Origin: Pyrenophora tritici-repentis
Lineage: Eukaryota > Ascomycota > Dothideomycetes > Pleosporales > Pleosporaceae
Direction of reading: 5' to 3'
Assembly: GCF_003171515.1 (NCBI RefSeq)
Contig: NC_089395.1
Location: 2,170,001-2,234,000, forward strand
DNA length: 64,000 nucleotides
Position numbers and translations under genes: made by a program. This document shows positions 20,759 through 33,647 of the stretch, piece by piece. Every line of letters begins with the position of its first letter. Within the stretch, counting starts at the first letter, position 1. The notes under the pieces were generated by a model. That model ran no database searches and was not told the origin of the DNA. It was given only the letters and a program-made list of their open reading frames with translations.

Positions 20759-22572
20759 ATGTTGTTACTCAACCGCCTTGCCACCGTTCTCTTCTCCATC
20801 ACTTCCGTTGTCAACGCGGCTGATACCGCCGCCTGGAAGTCTCGCAGCATCTACTTCGTCTTGACCGATCGTATTGCTCGCAGCAGTAGTGATGCTGGTG
20901 GCAGCGCATGCAGCAACCTCGGCAACTACTGCGGTGGGACGTTCAAAGGTCTTCAAGCCAAGCTTGACTACATTCAAGGACTAGGTTTTGATTCCATCTG
21001 GATCACTCCGGTCGTTTCGAGTATGCTCAATATCCATGTATCTGGGGAAGTACATGCTGACAATACACAGACAAGGCTGCTGGATACCATGGCTACTGGG
21101 CCGAGGATCTGTACAAAATCAACTCAAACTATGGCACAGCTGCCGACCTGAAGAGCTTGACGGCTGCTGCCCATGCAAAGGGCATGTACGTCATGGTTGA
21201 TGTTGTTGCTAACCATATGGGCCCGGGTGCTGTTACCGCCAACCAACCCGCACCGCTGAACCTGTCTTCAACTTACCACACTCCCTGCGCTATCGACTAC
21301 AGCAATCAGAACAGTGTCGAGGTATGCGAAATTGCCGGTCTTCCCGACATCAACACGTCTCTCACCTCGGTCCGCGACACATTCAAGACCTGGATTTCCT
21401 ACCTTGTCAAGGAGTACAGCTTCGACGGCGTCCGCATCGACACTGTCAAGCACGTTGAGAAGGACTTCTGGCCAGGCTTTGCTGCTGCAGCTGGTGTCTA
21501 CAGCATCGGCGAAGTATTTGATGGAAACCCAGACTACCTTGCCCAGTACGCCAAGCTCATGCCCGGTCTGCTGAACTATGCGGTTTACTATCCCATGAAC
21601 AACTTCTATCAGCAGAAGGGCTCATCTCAAGCACTCGTAGATATGATGAACACAGTCAGCAGCACGTTCCCGGATCCTGCGGCACTTGGTACTTTCCTCG
21701 ACAACCACGACAACAAGCGTTGGTTGGCCGTGAAGAACGACAAAACCCTGCTTACAAACTGTTTGGCTTACGTCATCCTCGCACGTGGTATTCCCATCGT
21801 GTACTACGGGACTGAGCAAGGCTACGCTGGTGGCGATGACCCAGCCAACCGAGAGGACCTCTGGCGAAGCAGCTTCAGCACCAACACCGACATGTACCAG
21901 AACATTAAGAAGTTGACAGCCGCAAGGAAGTCGGCAGGAGGTCTAGGCGGAAATGACCACGTCCATCTCTATGTGGCCGCCACCGCCTATGCCTGGAGTC
22001 GCGCAGGAGGCAACCTTGTCGTCCTTACCACAAACAGCGGAAGCACCTCCAACGCGCAGCACTGCTTCAACACCCAGAAGGCCAACGGCAGATGGATCGA
22101 CGTATACGGAAGCCAGGGCACAGTGACCGCCGACGGCAGCGGTAACATCTGTGTGAATGTCAAGAACGGCAACCCTGTGGTCCTCCTCGCCTCCTCCGGC
22201 ACACCCACCACCGGCACTACTCTCACCACACGCACAGCCACTGGCGTTGCCACCGGATGCCCAACCACAGTTTCTGTAACCTTCACTGACCGCGTTGTCA
22301 CTGTTCCCGGCGACACAATCAAGATGACAGGCAACACCGCTCAGCTGGGTAACTGGACCCCAGCCAACGGACTTACCCTTTCAGCAGCGAGCTACACCTC
22401 AAGCAACCCAATCTGGACCATCACAGTACCGTTGGCCGCTGGATCAACCATCCAGTACAAGTTTGCGAAGATTAGCAGCGGAGGCACCACCAGCTGGGAG
22501 AACGACCCGAACCGCTCTTACACTGCGCCCAAGTGCCAGGCAAGCGATAGTGTGAACACTACGTTTCAATGA
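20759..22572 (+). CDS. Secreted alpha-amylase (GH13) with C-terminal CBM20
   Basis: Exon 1 is 20759-21020, the 50-bp intron is 21021-21070 (GTATGC to ACAG), and exon 2 is 21071-22572, giving 587 residues. A signal peptide of about 20 residues ends near VNA/ADTAAW. All GH13 conserved regions are present: DVVANHMG; GVRIDTVKH with nucleophile D211; GEVF with acid/base E235; FLDNHDN with D301. The arrangement resembles Taka-amylase. A Thr-rich linker leads to a CBM20 (about 485-587) with NWTP and TSWENDPNRSY, keeping both starch-binding Trp positions. The enzyme hydrolyses internal alpha-1,4 bonds of starch outside the cell. The intron is supported because splicing restores VVSNKAAGYHGYWAEDLY. 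Confidence 0.95.
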
Positions 22573-24500
22573 TGATATAGACTATGATTTTATGGGTTGA
22601 TGAAGACAATGGAGATTTTTCACTAGAAGTATAATCATCGCTTTTAACGAATATGAAAGTCTTCACTTGATCAAGATTGCATGTTCTTTGCTGACACAAT
22701 GAGACTGAACTGAAATCATTTTACGTCATTTCTGCCAGGCCTTGTGGTTTCCAGCAATTACATACTGAACTCCCTCAATATCACTCACTCACGGCCCTTC
22801 AAGATCACACCCACCCAGCCCTCAAACACCACAGTTATGACTTTAGGAATTATCATATCCCTCCACAGCTCCAAAGCCGTCCTCGGTCTTCAGCACAGCA
22901 TCATCACCAATGGGGTCTTCAAATCCGGACATCTCCGACACTACTGAATTCTGAGATTAGCCCATAATTTTTTTGGTATCAAAAGCAAATCCTTTTATTT
23001 TGACCAAATATTTCTTGTTTGTGTTTAATCTCCGTTACTGTATCGGGTCACTTGTATTTTGTTTGTATCTAATTACTGGTTGTGCGCCGTTAGTCTACGG
23101 ACTTTGTAATCTATCTTTGCCACCCAAGACTGACTATCTTCAACGTCTCTCAGTCTGCCCGTACGGCGAAATTTATGGAAAACGCGCTAGAGAAAAAGAA
23201 AAAGAACGGACCAAAACTCTACTTCAAGTCGTCCCGTCAAACTATGAAGACACTAGACTAAAGACATCAACCAGAGTTCGCGAATTGGCAACCTGATCGT
23301 CAACGAAACCTCACACCAGCGCAAACCTTACAGCGATCGCAGCGATGCGAAAAGCCCTAGGGCTATTACTTATCATGATGATTTGCGATGATATTCCCAA
23401 TTAGACGCCCGATGTCGGACGTGTTGTTCATGCGGTGTCAGTTACGCCCGAGTTGTGATCATCGCGTGTGGCGTTCAGACACACTCCACACCCACGAGGT
23501 GCATCCTGCGGTTTAAAAGCACGCCTGGATACTCGTGTAACGTGTATTCCGTGTTTTATAGGTTTCTGCTGAATCAAATGTGTATAATGTCTGATCCTTC
23601 AGGGTACTGAGATTCACATGGCGGTGTTAGGATACTGTGGACTGTGAGTACGATTCCATCGGCTCAAGGAAGAAGAGGTAGAGACAGCTTGAATTTTTGA
23701 TACTATTATCATCTGTTATACTTGATGTGGACCATTCTCATCATGGAAAACACAATCATAAGATAAGGCCGTGTACGATCAGATCTCTTCGGCCCCAAAG
23801 TCAACACCAACGTGTTTCAAGGCGTCCATCACGACAAGTTTGTCAAAAGCTTGGCGGGAACAGTTTCATACGCCCGACGGAGCTTAGCCAAGAGGCGGAG
23901 CTGCTTTGAATAGCGGTGATGGTCTAAGACATGTGTCCGTGACCGATCTGTTGTCCAAGAGAGTTTTTGGAGAATCCATATGACTCTAAATGCATGCGCG
24001 ACACTACTCATGCTCTATATGCTTTGAAGACAAAATCAAGAATTCATACCATGATAGCCACTTCAACGGTGGCATCTAGCGAACAAAACATGTAGATTGC
24101 GGCACAGTCAGTTGGTGTTGAACGCCTAGGGGGATCGGTTTCAGTCCTTTCGCGCCCCAATCGGACCACACTGCTTACGAATAACCTCACTTTTGAATCT
24201 CGACTGTCACACCATACACAGCTTATGGAAGTAACAGGCGTAAGCGAGAGCAAGTTTCAACCGCCAGTGGCACTAAGACAGTGTCGCTTTGCATCACTCA
24301 CACTGCAGTCCATCGTTCTCCTCATCCGCCCCAATCAAGGCATTCTGTTTTCGACCGTTCTGTAGGTGATGGCGCACACTATTAAACTATGCCATCTTCC
24401 TCCCCCGCGCAAGTTCTACCCATCTTCACGTCCCCCAAGCCCGCGCGCAACAAATACCTCACTCTACCTCCCACTCCAATAGCTTCCCCGTCTCCCCAAA
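22573..24500. other. 1.9-kb intergenic region, no gene recognised
   Basis: Only short overlapping open frames lacking motifs. The sequence is moderately AT-rich with no clear repeat, tRNA-like or transposon-like structure. Confidence 0.5.
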
Positions 24501-24661
24501 ATGAAGCCCTTCACCGCACACTCATGGCTTCAATTCTGGTTCTACGGCTTATACCCCGCCTTGATGCTTACACTCTCCGCACTGGGTATCTTCGGTACCC
24601 TAGCACTATGGCCCTTCCGACCCAAACGTCCAGCGCCTCAATCATGTGAGACAATCAGGAG
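24501..24661 (+). CDS. Possible small membrane protein, first exon only
   Basis: ATG 24501 opens a frame beginning MKPFTAHSWLQFWFYGLYPA with one clear membrane segment (ALMLTLSALGIFGTLALWPF) and a basic continuation (RPKRPAP). A good donor (AG|GTTAGT) follows at 24662, with acceptors near 24722-24730. Two alternative downstream frames remain open to about 25000-25060, and I could not decide between them. No homologous family is recognised. Nothing else in the neighbourhood supports a function. Confidence 0.33.
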
Positions 24662-25674
24662 GTTAGTACATTTTCCCACCTACACCTTCATCATCCACAT
24701 GTAAGAACAACCACTAAACCCAGCCCCAGGACCCGCAAACCCCACCATCCCCCCCCTCACAAAAACCCATACCCTCTCCTCCACACACACATCAACAGCC
24801 TCCCTCAAACCCTCCCTTCCCCTTCCCCACCACAACATCAACCCCGCACATTTCAAATCCATAGAATCGGAACCATCATACAACAAACATCCCGCGTTCC
24901 GCTACTCTTTCGTTCCCCCCCTCACCTTTCGGGGCCACAACACCGATACGCAGGCCGTCGTACCGTGCGTTGGAGGTAGAGGGCGAGAACACGGCGCCGA
25001 TGCGTGTGAGGTCGCTAAGGCACTTTTTGTTGCCGCCGTCGTTGGTGAGGCGGAGTGGGGTTGATGGTGATGGCGATGGTGGGGGGAGGTTAGGCAAGTT
25101 GGTGGAGGATGAGAGGGGGTGTGAGATGGTTTAGGGGAGAGGAGGGTAGCTGTGGAGGGCTTGGGTACCTATTTGGGATTAGGTTTCTTTTGGTATAGTG
25201 GCGCGAATGTAGTGTGGTATCGTTTTTTTCTGTGTGGTAAATGGAGACTACGGGTTGTTTGTAGGTAGTGACTGACACAATAGCCAGGAATTGACTTTGG
25301 GGCTTTTTGTTTTAGTATAAAGCAACATCGCGCTACTTGCCCTGACACAAATCTGTTCGATTTGCAATTAATCTGCTCGATATTAGTGTTGAACCAGCAG
25401 TATGATATTATATTTTCCATATTCACCGAGACGAACAAATTCTTCACAGACTCCCATGAAAAAGATACGTTCATGTCGATACAAAATGCCATACATACAT
25501 TGACAAGCCATCACATCCCTATATCATACACATCGTCATCAAATCATAAACCAACGATCAAAACACAACATCTAATTCCACAAGCTCCTATAATGCCCGA
25601 AAATATCTTCTACAAACATTCTAGCCCTCAAATATGTACACTCCCATCCCACCCTCTACCTCGAACCCACCCAT
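24662..25674. other. Strand-skewed intergenic or uncertain coding region
   Basis: From 24720 to 24860 the plus strand is extremely C-rich, and from 25000 to 25160 G-rich. It may hold the second exon of the 24501 gene. After 25170 it is AT-rich 3' flank of the AA9 gene. Confidence 0.4.
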
Positions 25675-26529
25675 CTAGCAGGTAAACGTCGGAGGACCAG
25701 GGTTCTTGTAACTTGTAGGAATCGGGTAATTGATATTAATCAAAATACCCGGATCCGTCGCACTATAAGCACCGGGGAAAGCCACCAAGTTGGTCGGCGT
25801 CTTGCTGCCACCACCCGTGACTTCAATCTGGGCGCAAGAAAGGTAGAATTGCGCACCGCCTCTTGTACCGGCAGTGTGTATCGCAATGTGCTCGTTGCGC
25901 ATGAGGTATTTGCCTGGCGCGATGCACGAGGGGATGTTGATGTTGTAGTTTGCGGCGCCTGGGGTGGGTTGTGTTAGTAGATTGTCATTTTTGGCTCAGT
26001 GCTCAACCACGCATGTAAACCCCCAATAAAGAAAGACGAGAGGGGTAAAAGGCAACTCACTCAACCAAGTCAACTGACTCCCGAACTTTGGCTGTTCAGC
26101 ATAAATCCTAAACCACACAGCACCGGTAGGATCCCAGGTGTTCACATCCTGACCTTCCGGCACCTTGGCGAGGTACGATTGGAAGGGGCCCGGGTGGTAC
26201 GCATTTGGGTTTACGCTGACTTTGACTGAGGAGCCGGCGGCTACGCTGAGGGCGCCAGAGGTACCGGGGCGGAGCTGGTTGCAGCGGATGTCGGAGCTCG
26301 TGACGTCGCCGACGAAGCCGTTGTCTTGCCAGTTCTTGGCTTGGCGGACGTGAACCCAGGTGCCGTCGCCGTTGATGGAGGGTAGGGTGTCTGTAGGATG
26401 TTGGTTTTAGATGGAGTGTGATGGGGGAGTGTTGTTTTGGAGTGTAGTGAGGGGAGAAGGGAGGGGAGATGTACAGTGAGCACTAGCCAGTGTCGCACCA
26501 GCAGCGATGAGGAGAGCAGAAGTCTTCAT
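25675..26529 (-). CDS. AA9 lytic polysaccharide monooxygenase (single domain)
   Basis: Exons are 26529-26475, 26390-26061 and 25958-25675; introns are 84 bp (GTACAT to TACAG) and 102 bp (GTGAGT to CCCAG). The product has 222 residues. A 17-residue signal peptide (MKTSALLIAAGATLASA) ends before H18, the mature His-1 of the copper site (HYTLPSINGDG). H84 in NAYHPGPF is the second ligand, and QFYLSC with HIAIHTAG forms the typical axial Tyr/Gln region near the C-terminus. There is no carbohydrate-binding module. Such enzymes oxidatively cleave cellulose or related beta-glucans outside the cell. Splicing is supported because the first junction rebuilds the Tyr after His-1. With the AA13 and amylase genes it makes three secreted polysaccharide-degrading genes within 8.5 kb. 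Confidence 0.92.
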
Positions 26530-27328
26530 CTTGAGCGTTGATATCCGGTCCTTTGGTAGATCGGCCAGATGTAAAGAATATGTATTTCGTATTCCCATCC
26601 CTCCTCACCCACATATATACCTCCCTTCCTTCCTCCCACACACACAACCACCGGCAATACGCACTCCACACCCGGCACTCTCGCCCCAACCACGCGGCCA
26701 CGCCTCCATGCATGCCTCCTTCCTCTTCGTCCCCATACACAAAAAGAACGCAAGCCAGAACCCGCAAAAATATATATTACCACATATAGCCTCAATCTAT
26801 CCGGCAACCAGTCTTGGCTCACGCTAGCGACGGATGCCGGTCCCGTCGCTAACAACACGACCAATGGAGATGCGTGCAGCCCTGGGTAGTACTATATTAG
26901 CTACGTCAATGCCGTAATGGGGTTTAATATGAGAGTGGTCACATGGGGTGTGCTGGCGATATTAGAAGGGTGGATGTGAGGATGTTTGGTCTGGGTTCTG
27001 GGGATTGGTAAGGCGGGTTGGGTTGACTTGGGTTCGGTCGGTCCTTTGGGGCAGGGTGATAGAGAGATGGGAGATAGAGGATAATGGGTGACGATCGAGA
27101 TGCGATGCGACGGTAGGTAAATGAGGCTTGGTAGGCGTATTGGTAGATTAACGGATCGGGGATAGCAGTGGATGTGTCTGGGACAAGTTGTGGCTTTGTT
27201 AATATAGATGATATTGCGGAACGACGGGACATTGTAGGTATATGCCGAGGGACTATACTGTACTATACTACACACGCGCCTTCCGGACAAGGACGGGCCA
27301 TGACGTAATGCAGGTTTGTTCTTTTGCA
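26530..27328. other. Intergenic between AA9 and permease genes
   Basis: Promoter of the AA9 gene and 3' flank of the permease. TATATA-like strings occur near 26613 and 26770. Open frames here are low-complexity Pro/His-rich and are not believed to be genes. Confidence 0.5.
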
Positions 27329-28869
27329 TCACACATGGTCTTTGGCCTCGACCTCGCTATCATGTCTCCCACCTAATTTGTCGTTCGCGCCGGTTACAAC
27401 TGCCAGGTCTTCATCCGCAGCAGCATCAAAGTTCTTGCCCCGGTACTCTGGTCCGATTGCCGTCAACAGGATAACGTATGCATAGACACAGCCCATGAAG
27501 ATGCAAATGACAAGACCGTACTTGTACCGCTCCGTCTTTCCCTTTGGTGGTAGCGGGAATTGCTCGCCAATTGTGGCTTCAATTGTGGAGGAGGCCGAGG
27601 ACGCAAGGTTACCGAGCTGATAACTTGTTCCGACGACAAAGGTACGGAAGGCGCCGGGTGAGAGTTCCATGAGGTGGATGGGAATGACGCCCCAGGCACC
27701 TTGGACGCAGAATTGTTGGAAGAAGGCCGCAGCTATGACGGCGTTGCTGGAGGTGAAGGTGTATGGGTAGAGGAGTGCGCCGCCGATGACACACATGACA
27801 ATTATACATATGCGACGACCGAAGATGGAGGACGAATATCCAACGATAGTACCGCCGCACATGGCGCCTAGGTTGGCGACGACCTGAGTGACGGTGACCT
27901 GGTTAGGAGAGAAGTTGTACTGGTTGCTCAACATGGTGGGGTATAGATCCTGACTTCCATGCGACATGAAGTTGAAGCCAGCCATCAACAACACAAGGTA
28001 CACAAGCACCATCCAGTGACGCTTCAGTGCGACCTTGCCCTCTTCAAAAAATACCTTGGCTGCGTTGGGCTCTTCTTCGCGGAGTCGCTTGCGCTCGAGG
28101 TAAGCTTTCGTTTCTGGGAGACAGAGACGGAAGAGGATAATTAGGACAGGGGGTCCGGCACCGAACCAGAAAAGTGGGCGCCATCCATGGCCGACGGTGT
28201 TGACAAAAGCGCGGGAGAAGACAGTGGCGAGAAGGTATCCAAAGGCATACCCTTGTTGTAGCATACCCGAGATGATACCACGGGCTTGTTCAGGGCAGTC
28301 TTCAAGGGCTAAAGAGGTCAGTCATTCATCTGACCCTGAGTAGAAGAATAAGACTTACCAGTAGCAGCAGCATTCCCATACAACCCACCCATAGCAATAC
28401 CAAACAACGCCCTAACCGCCAAGAACTCTTTATACGTAGAGCAAAACCCCGTCCCTAACTCCAACACAATAAACAACAAATTATTAACAATAAACGGCCA
28501 CTTCCTCCCATACCGATCGGCCGCCAAACCAAAGATGATACTACCCACGCTCCTCAGCATAAGCACCAGCGTGATACCCCACGTAATATTCGTCTTTGTC
28601 TTGCCAAACGTCTCAGCCAGATCCGACACAGTCAAGGAGACAGTGAAGAAGTCAAACGCATCCCACGTCCAAGCGAAAAAGGCGACAAGGAAGAAAAGCC
28701 ATTGCTGCAGGTTCAACATGCGGAGCAGAGCAATCGGATTAGCCACCTTGTCGTGTGCGGGTTTGAGCGTCGGAATGCGCGTTGCGATGTAGCGACCAGC
28801 CGACATCTTGTGATGGGTAGGGGGATGAACGTATTCACGCTCCTCAGCGCCATCGTACTTATCCGCCAT
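27329..28869 (-). CDS. JEN-type monocarboxylate/proton symporter (MFS)
   Basis: Exon 1 is 28869-28359, the 50-bp intron is 28358-28309 (GTAAGT to TTTAG), and exon 2 is 28308-27329, giving 496 residues. A hydrophilic N-terminus (MADKYDGAEEREYVHPPTHH) precedes 12 predicted membrane segments. LAADRYGRKWPF is the MFS loop 2-3 motif. NFMSHGSQDLYPT fits the JEN signature NXX(S/T)HX(S/T)QDXXXT needed for lactate, pyruvate and dicarboxylate uptake. It would import carboxylates with protons at the plasma membrane, a function usually repressed by glucose. Open sequence upstream of the chosen ATG (to 29025) is not needed for the family match, so I took the internal methionine. Confidence 0.88.
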
Positions 28870-30413
28870 GACTGCGGAGGAAGAGAAGGAAAGGAGGGGG
28901 CAAGGATAATTGTGAGAAGTGGCTGGTAGCCAGGAGTCCGATTCAGTGTACCGTGATGTTCGTCTTCCAAAGAGCAACCGGATGGATAGATGCAACCGCG
29001 CCTGCAACAGACACACCCTTCTCACCTCGGAGGGAGGGCTCTGCCACCGCTATTTAAACCACACACATACTCTAACCCACCTCTCCAACCTGTCCATTCT
29101 GCCAACAATACCGTGCAGCCCACACAACAGCATGACATTGCGCTAACCCCGCATGTCAGCTCGTGAACCAATAGCTCCCCCGCAAGGGCCCGTAGAAGGC
29201 TGCGGGGGCCGGCACCGCAGACCCCAGCTTGGTTAGTCAAGACACCACATAAGCCGTGCTAAGCGTAGCTAAGAGTCGCTTGGCTGGATGAGAAACGGGG
29301 ATAAAAGCCTTTCCAGGGCTTGTCAAGGGTGGGACGGCAAAAGCTTGGTTGGGTTGGCGAGTCGTGCGCACATGCACATGTGCGACGGAGTGGACGGGTT
29401 ACTGGATTTGGATACTGCATGGTGTGCTGATGTCATGAAGACTGTATTTCGATACAGCGTACAGGTTTGTTAGCATATCAGCCAGCGCGCGTTTCAACGA
29501 AAGACTGAAGCCGTGAAGGCGATCTACAATACGACATCCATCCCCACACTGGGGTATCCAGGTCCTACTCCTGCTCCCCGCCTCGGGCTTCCTCGGACGT
29601 AATCTCACGACAGACAGCTCGACCAACACGTCTTCGGGCACAGAAATATCCCCCGCCCAACCCCACAGTGACATGCCATGCACATACTATGCGCGCACTC
29701 GATACGAAGACTGAATCAGCAAACCTCTGAATCATGACATATCCCTGCCACACGTGAAGACCCAGAAAAATATCCCGCTTGTGTATAGACACACTATCGT
29801 GAGTTCTCGTTCGTGGCGCAAGCTAGCAAGACGGAATATTTGTAGCCGCTGCAGTGCATCGCGGTGCGGCGCAAATCAGTACCGGTTGTCATCGAAAATC
29901 TCCGGGTCAACCATCTTATCTATACCGCGATCATCAACTTGCGCGAAATCAAGCAGGCAAATACCGGCACTGAGCCTCAAAGCCTAGGTGAACATCCCGT
30001 ATGTACAACGAATCCAATCGGTGAGGTTGCCAGACAGACGGGCCGCTCCCCATGCTACCAGCGACAGCCGTTGTATCCGTACGAGCCTCAACTCCCCGCA
30101 TGCATGCCGAGTCTCGTATTCCATGTCCTGCCGTACGTATCACTGCAGTCCACATTCTCACGTGTGAATATAAGTCTTGCCTTGCGTATAAATTCTACAA
30201 CACACGCCAAGGCGTAAGAATGACATACATACATGACATGATATGACAAGCACAAGCAAATATCCCATGATAGTAAAAATACGAAGCGCTTACAACGCCG
30301 ACGCCTTCACCCAATGCAGATATGCATGCTCAATGCTATCATCGCCACGTGGCAGCAGTGGCTGAAATAGGAAATATCATGACTTTGGATTTCGTATCGT
30401 ATCAGCATACCAA
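28870..30413. other. 1.5-kb intergenic region, no gene recognised
   Basis: Upstream region of the permease and 3' flank of the SulP gene. A GC-rich inverted segment around 29178-29212 could fold. No coding motif, tRNA or transposon end was seen. Confidence 0.5.
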
Positions 30414-32976
30414 TCATGTCGTGCTAGAAACGGCTCTGGAGCTCTCCGCCGAGTCGACCTGCCACTCCTCTTGCAGGCGTTCCAGCTCCGTTAGGCGGAG
30501 CGCTTCCTCTACGCTGGAGACGAAATGGTGCTTTCCACCGCACATTTCGACGATGCCACTCTTGTCGAAGAGTTGGAAGACGGGGCTTGATTCTTTGGGC
30601 ACCCTACAGAAGAAGACTCGGACGTTGCGTTTGCGGTACGACTCTACAATTTCAGAGAGGACCTGTGCGCCCGCACCATCGAGCGAGGTAACGCCGTGGA
30701 CATCAAAGATGATGTTCTTGTTGTTTTCTGCACGGCGCACACGCGGTAGTGCGGGATGTGCCATGCCGGTGCCGTGATCCTCCAGGCGACCGAGACGAGT
30801 CTTTAGATTTCCTGTATTGGCAAACGTCAGTGGCTCGGGGATTTTGACAATCAGACACCCTTCGATGAACTCCACGGCCCCGGGATTGGACTCCGCATTT
30901 GAGAACTGATTCGCTGTGCCCGGTACGCGGCCGAGAATCTGGATGCGCGGCCGGACCGAGTGGCGAATGAGACGGAGTAGGGAGAGGCCGATACCGACAC
31001 CGATGCCGCGCTTGAGGTCCCATACAATGGTGATGAAGAAGATGAGGCCCATGAGGACAAGCTCTGACCAGCCACGAATCTTCCAGAAGAACTTGATGTC
31101 GTGTGGTGCTTCTTCAATAAGCGAATATGCAACTACAGAAACCATGGCGCAGAGCACACCCTTGGGTAGGTAGTAGAAATATGGCAACATGAACACGGTG
31201 CATAGGATGGTTATGATGGAGAGTAAGACGGAACTCATCGGTGTCAGACCGCCAGTGGATGCGTTGACCTTGGAGCGACCATAGCCACCAAAGGCTGGAA
31301 GGGCCATGAACAGACCACCGGTAATGTTTGCCGTGCCGAGAGCAATGAGCTCTCGGTTCGCGCTGAGCGGCATGTGTACGCCGTCTTTGGTACTGTCGCC
31401 GCTACCCAGAGACTTGGCCGCAACAGAAGACTCGAAGAAGCCCAGCATAGCGATAATGAGGGCTGTATTGACGGCATCGCCCACGTATTTGAGGTGTGAG
31501 GTCTCGAACGGGAAGTGAACAGAGAACAACTTGGCGCTCGAATTGACGTCTCCGAGCACGGCGAGCCCTTGTTGGTCTAGGCGGTATTTCCATGTCAGCA
31601 CTGCAGAGAGCACAACGACAACAAATCGGTCGGGTATGTAGGCAACGTTGGGGTATCGTGGTTGCAGTCGCTTCTTGAACTCCCTAAGTGACGGTCAGCA
31701 GGGTAGAGTCGAAGATATGGGCAACATACCTGAAAAACATGATGATGGCAAATGCAGTAAACGACATTGCGCAAGTAAGTCCATGTGCCTGTCCAAGGTT
31801 GCGGAAGAGGAAAAAGGCCTTGTCCAAGCAGCTACCGTGAGACACCTCATCGGCAGCTAGTCTTGCCAAACCCATTTGCGGTATTGTCTGATCCACGAAG
31901 ATGACGACACCAATAGCGCTGATGAAGCCTCGCAAAAAAGGTCGGCTCAAGACATTGTCGAGGAAGCCAAGTCTGAAGAAACCTGCTATGAGAATAAAAG
32001 CACCAGCCATGCAGGTTACTATACCCGCAATCTCAGCATTGCGCCGGCCGTCGTTGTCACCGACCTTGCCCTTTCTGATATTCTCGCGCACAATCTCTCC
32101 GATCAGGAGCGAACCAGGTGCTTCTGGGCCCACGATCATCTGCGGACAAGTGCCCAGTACGGCGTATATGAGCGGGTTGAGGGCGAAGCTGTAGAGACCG
32201 TGGACGGGCGGCAGGTGTGCGAGGTTGGAGGCGTAGGACAAGGCCATGGGGATGTAGAAGGAGGCCATGGTGACGGCTGCAATGAGGTCGCCCTTGAAGT
32301 AGCGCCATTTGTACTGCCGTGTCCAGTTGAGGACTGGTATGTAGTACTTCAAGTACATCATACGTTTATCCTTGATGCCATGACGCTCAGCCAACCAGCG
32401 AGTCGTGCTCATCTTGGATTTGCCTCCCTTGTTTGTGACGCCGTCGCCAAAGGCATCGCTCAGCAGCGAGTTTGTCTCGTCTGGCCCATCACCATCCGGT
32501 GACCCTCTCAAGCCCGGAAAGGTACCTCCAAAGCTCTCATCCGAGTGTATGCTGCCTGCAAAGCTACCGTAGTTACGATGTACCCCCGGCCTCCCCGGCG
32601 CCTCATCTTGAAGTTCGAGCAGTCGCGACCGCGCCGTTGGCTCAAAGTCAATCTCTATAATGGGACCTTGAGACGCGGTATTCTCGCGGTTCGAGTGGAC
32701 GGAAGAGGCGTCGGTGGCAGGTTGTATGCCGTCGGTGGAGAAGCCAAGGTCGTGGCTATCGCTACCCGAGGGTTGAGGCTCATCGTCATAATAGCGGCGC
32801 CGGGGGTGCATGACTTCCTCTGGCGAGCTGGATCTGTCTGAAGGGACATGGGCGTTCCGCAGCTGGCTGGGCGTAGCGGGCGCGTGTGGATGGCGGACGC
32901 TGGTTGTCGACGACTCACGCGAATGAGAGGCCTGTCCAGCCGGACTGTCGTCTGCTGTGTTTCTTTTTGGCGCCAT
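30414..32976 (-). CDS. SulP-family anion/amino-acid transporter with STAS domain
   Basis: Exon 1 is 32976-31730, the 46-bp intron is 31729-31684 (GTATGT to CTTAG), and exon 2 is 31683-30414, giving 838 residues. About 210 hydrophilic Ser/Asp-rich residues precede the membrane domain, which starts near YFKGDLIAAVTMASFYIPMA and has the SulP signature segments (LPPVHGLYSFALNPLIYAVL, GRSKVNASTGGLTP). The C-terminus (about 680-830) is a STAS domain (IIFDVHGVTSLDGAGAQVL, VFFCRVP). The long N-terminal extension and overall form resemble the vacuolar yeast YGR125w/Vsb1 branch more than plasma-membrane sulfate permeases such as Sul1; that placement is inference. It is divergent from LYS1, with 671 bp between start codons. 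Confidence 0.85.
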
Positions 32977-33647
32977 GTCGACGACGACTTGTGTGCTTTG
33001 CGACGGTGCACTATCAGCGAATCGGAGTCGAGGTATTGCCGACGTTATATCCGCTCGGTTATATCTCTGGTATATCTCTTGTATACTGCAAACCTCGGAT
33101 CGAGAGTGAGTGACGTTACTCAGCGGCTATCCTGCCTTTTCTGCTTGCTTGCAGCGGGGACAAGAGCATGGAGACGCGCCTGCATTGTGGTTTGGAGTTT
33201 TGAGGCGGCCGAGGAGAAGTTTACCTAGCTTCTAACATCGAACAGGGTCGAAGCGCCGACGAGTCATGCACGTGCGCATTGCGATGGCATCGAGGCCAGC
33301 GCCCCACTACGTAAATGTCTCACTCCAAGCCAGGCGGGCCATGGCATGGAGCGAGTAAATGGTTGCAGCGACCGTTGTGACTTAAATCTGACTTCTCCGC
33401 CTGCACTATTATGGACTGGACGGGTCCGATGGTACCGCTGCTGCCCTGCAGTAGCGCCGTTCTCGGAGCTCGACGTGGGAGCCCCAGGAAAAAAAGACCA
33501 TGGAGTCATCGTATCGTGATTAATCCGCCAGACTTCCCCAGTATTCCGAATTCCGTACCATCACGTATAAGATAGCCTCACATTACAACACTGGCTGTAG
33601 TTGACACTTGAGAATTAACTAATCTCTTATTACACGATCCAACTGCA
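32977..33647. other. Divergent promoter between the SulP gene and LYS1
   Basis: 671 bp between start codons. If the SulP protein stores basic amino acids, sharing a promoter with lysine biosynthesis would make sense, but I found no clear regulator site. Confidence 0.45.

Noticed and set aside
22744..23296. Short open frames after the amylase gene as small genes
   Set aside because: No signal peptide, domain or supporting context; lengths are within chance expectation.
24720..25160. C-rich and G-rich skew as a possible repeat or origin-like element
   Set aside because: The skew has no repeated unit and may be compositional, or part of an uncertain exon.
26901..27332. 143-codon minus-strand open frame after the permease
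   Set aside because: Pro/His/Ser-rich low-complexity reading of intergenic DNA with no motif or splice support.
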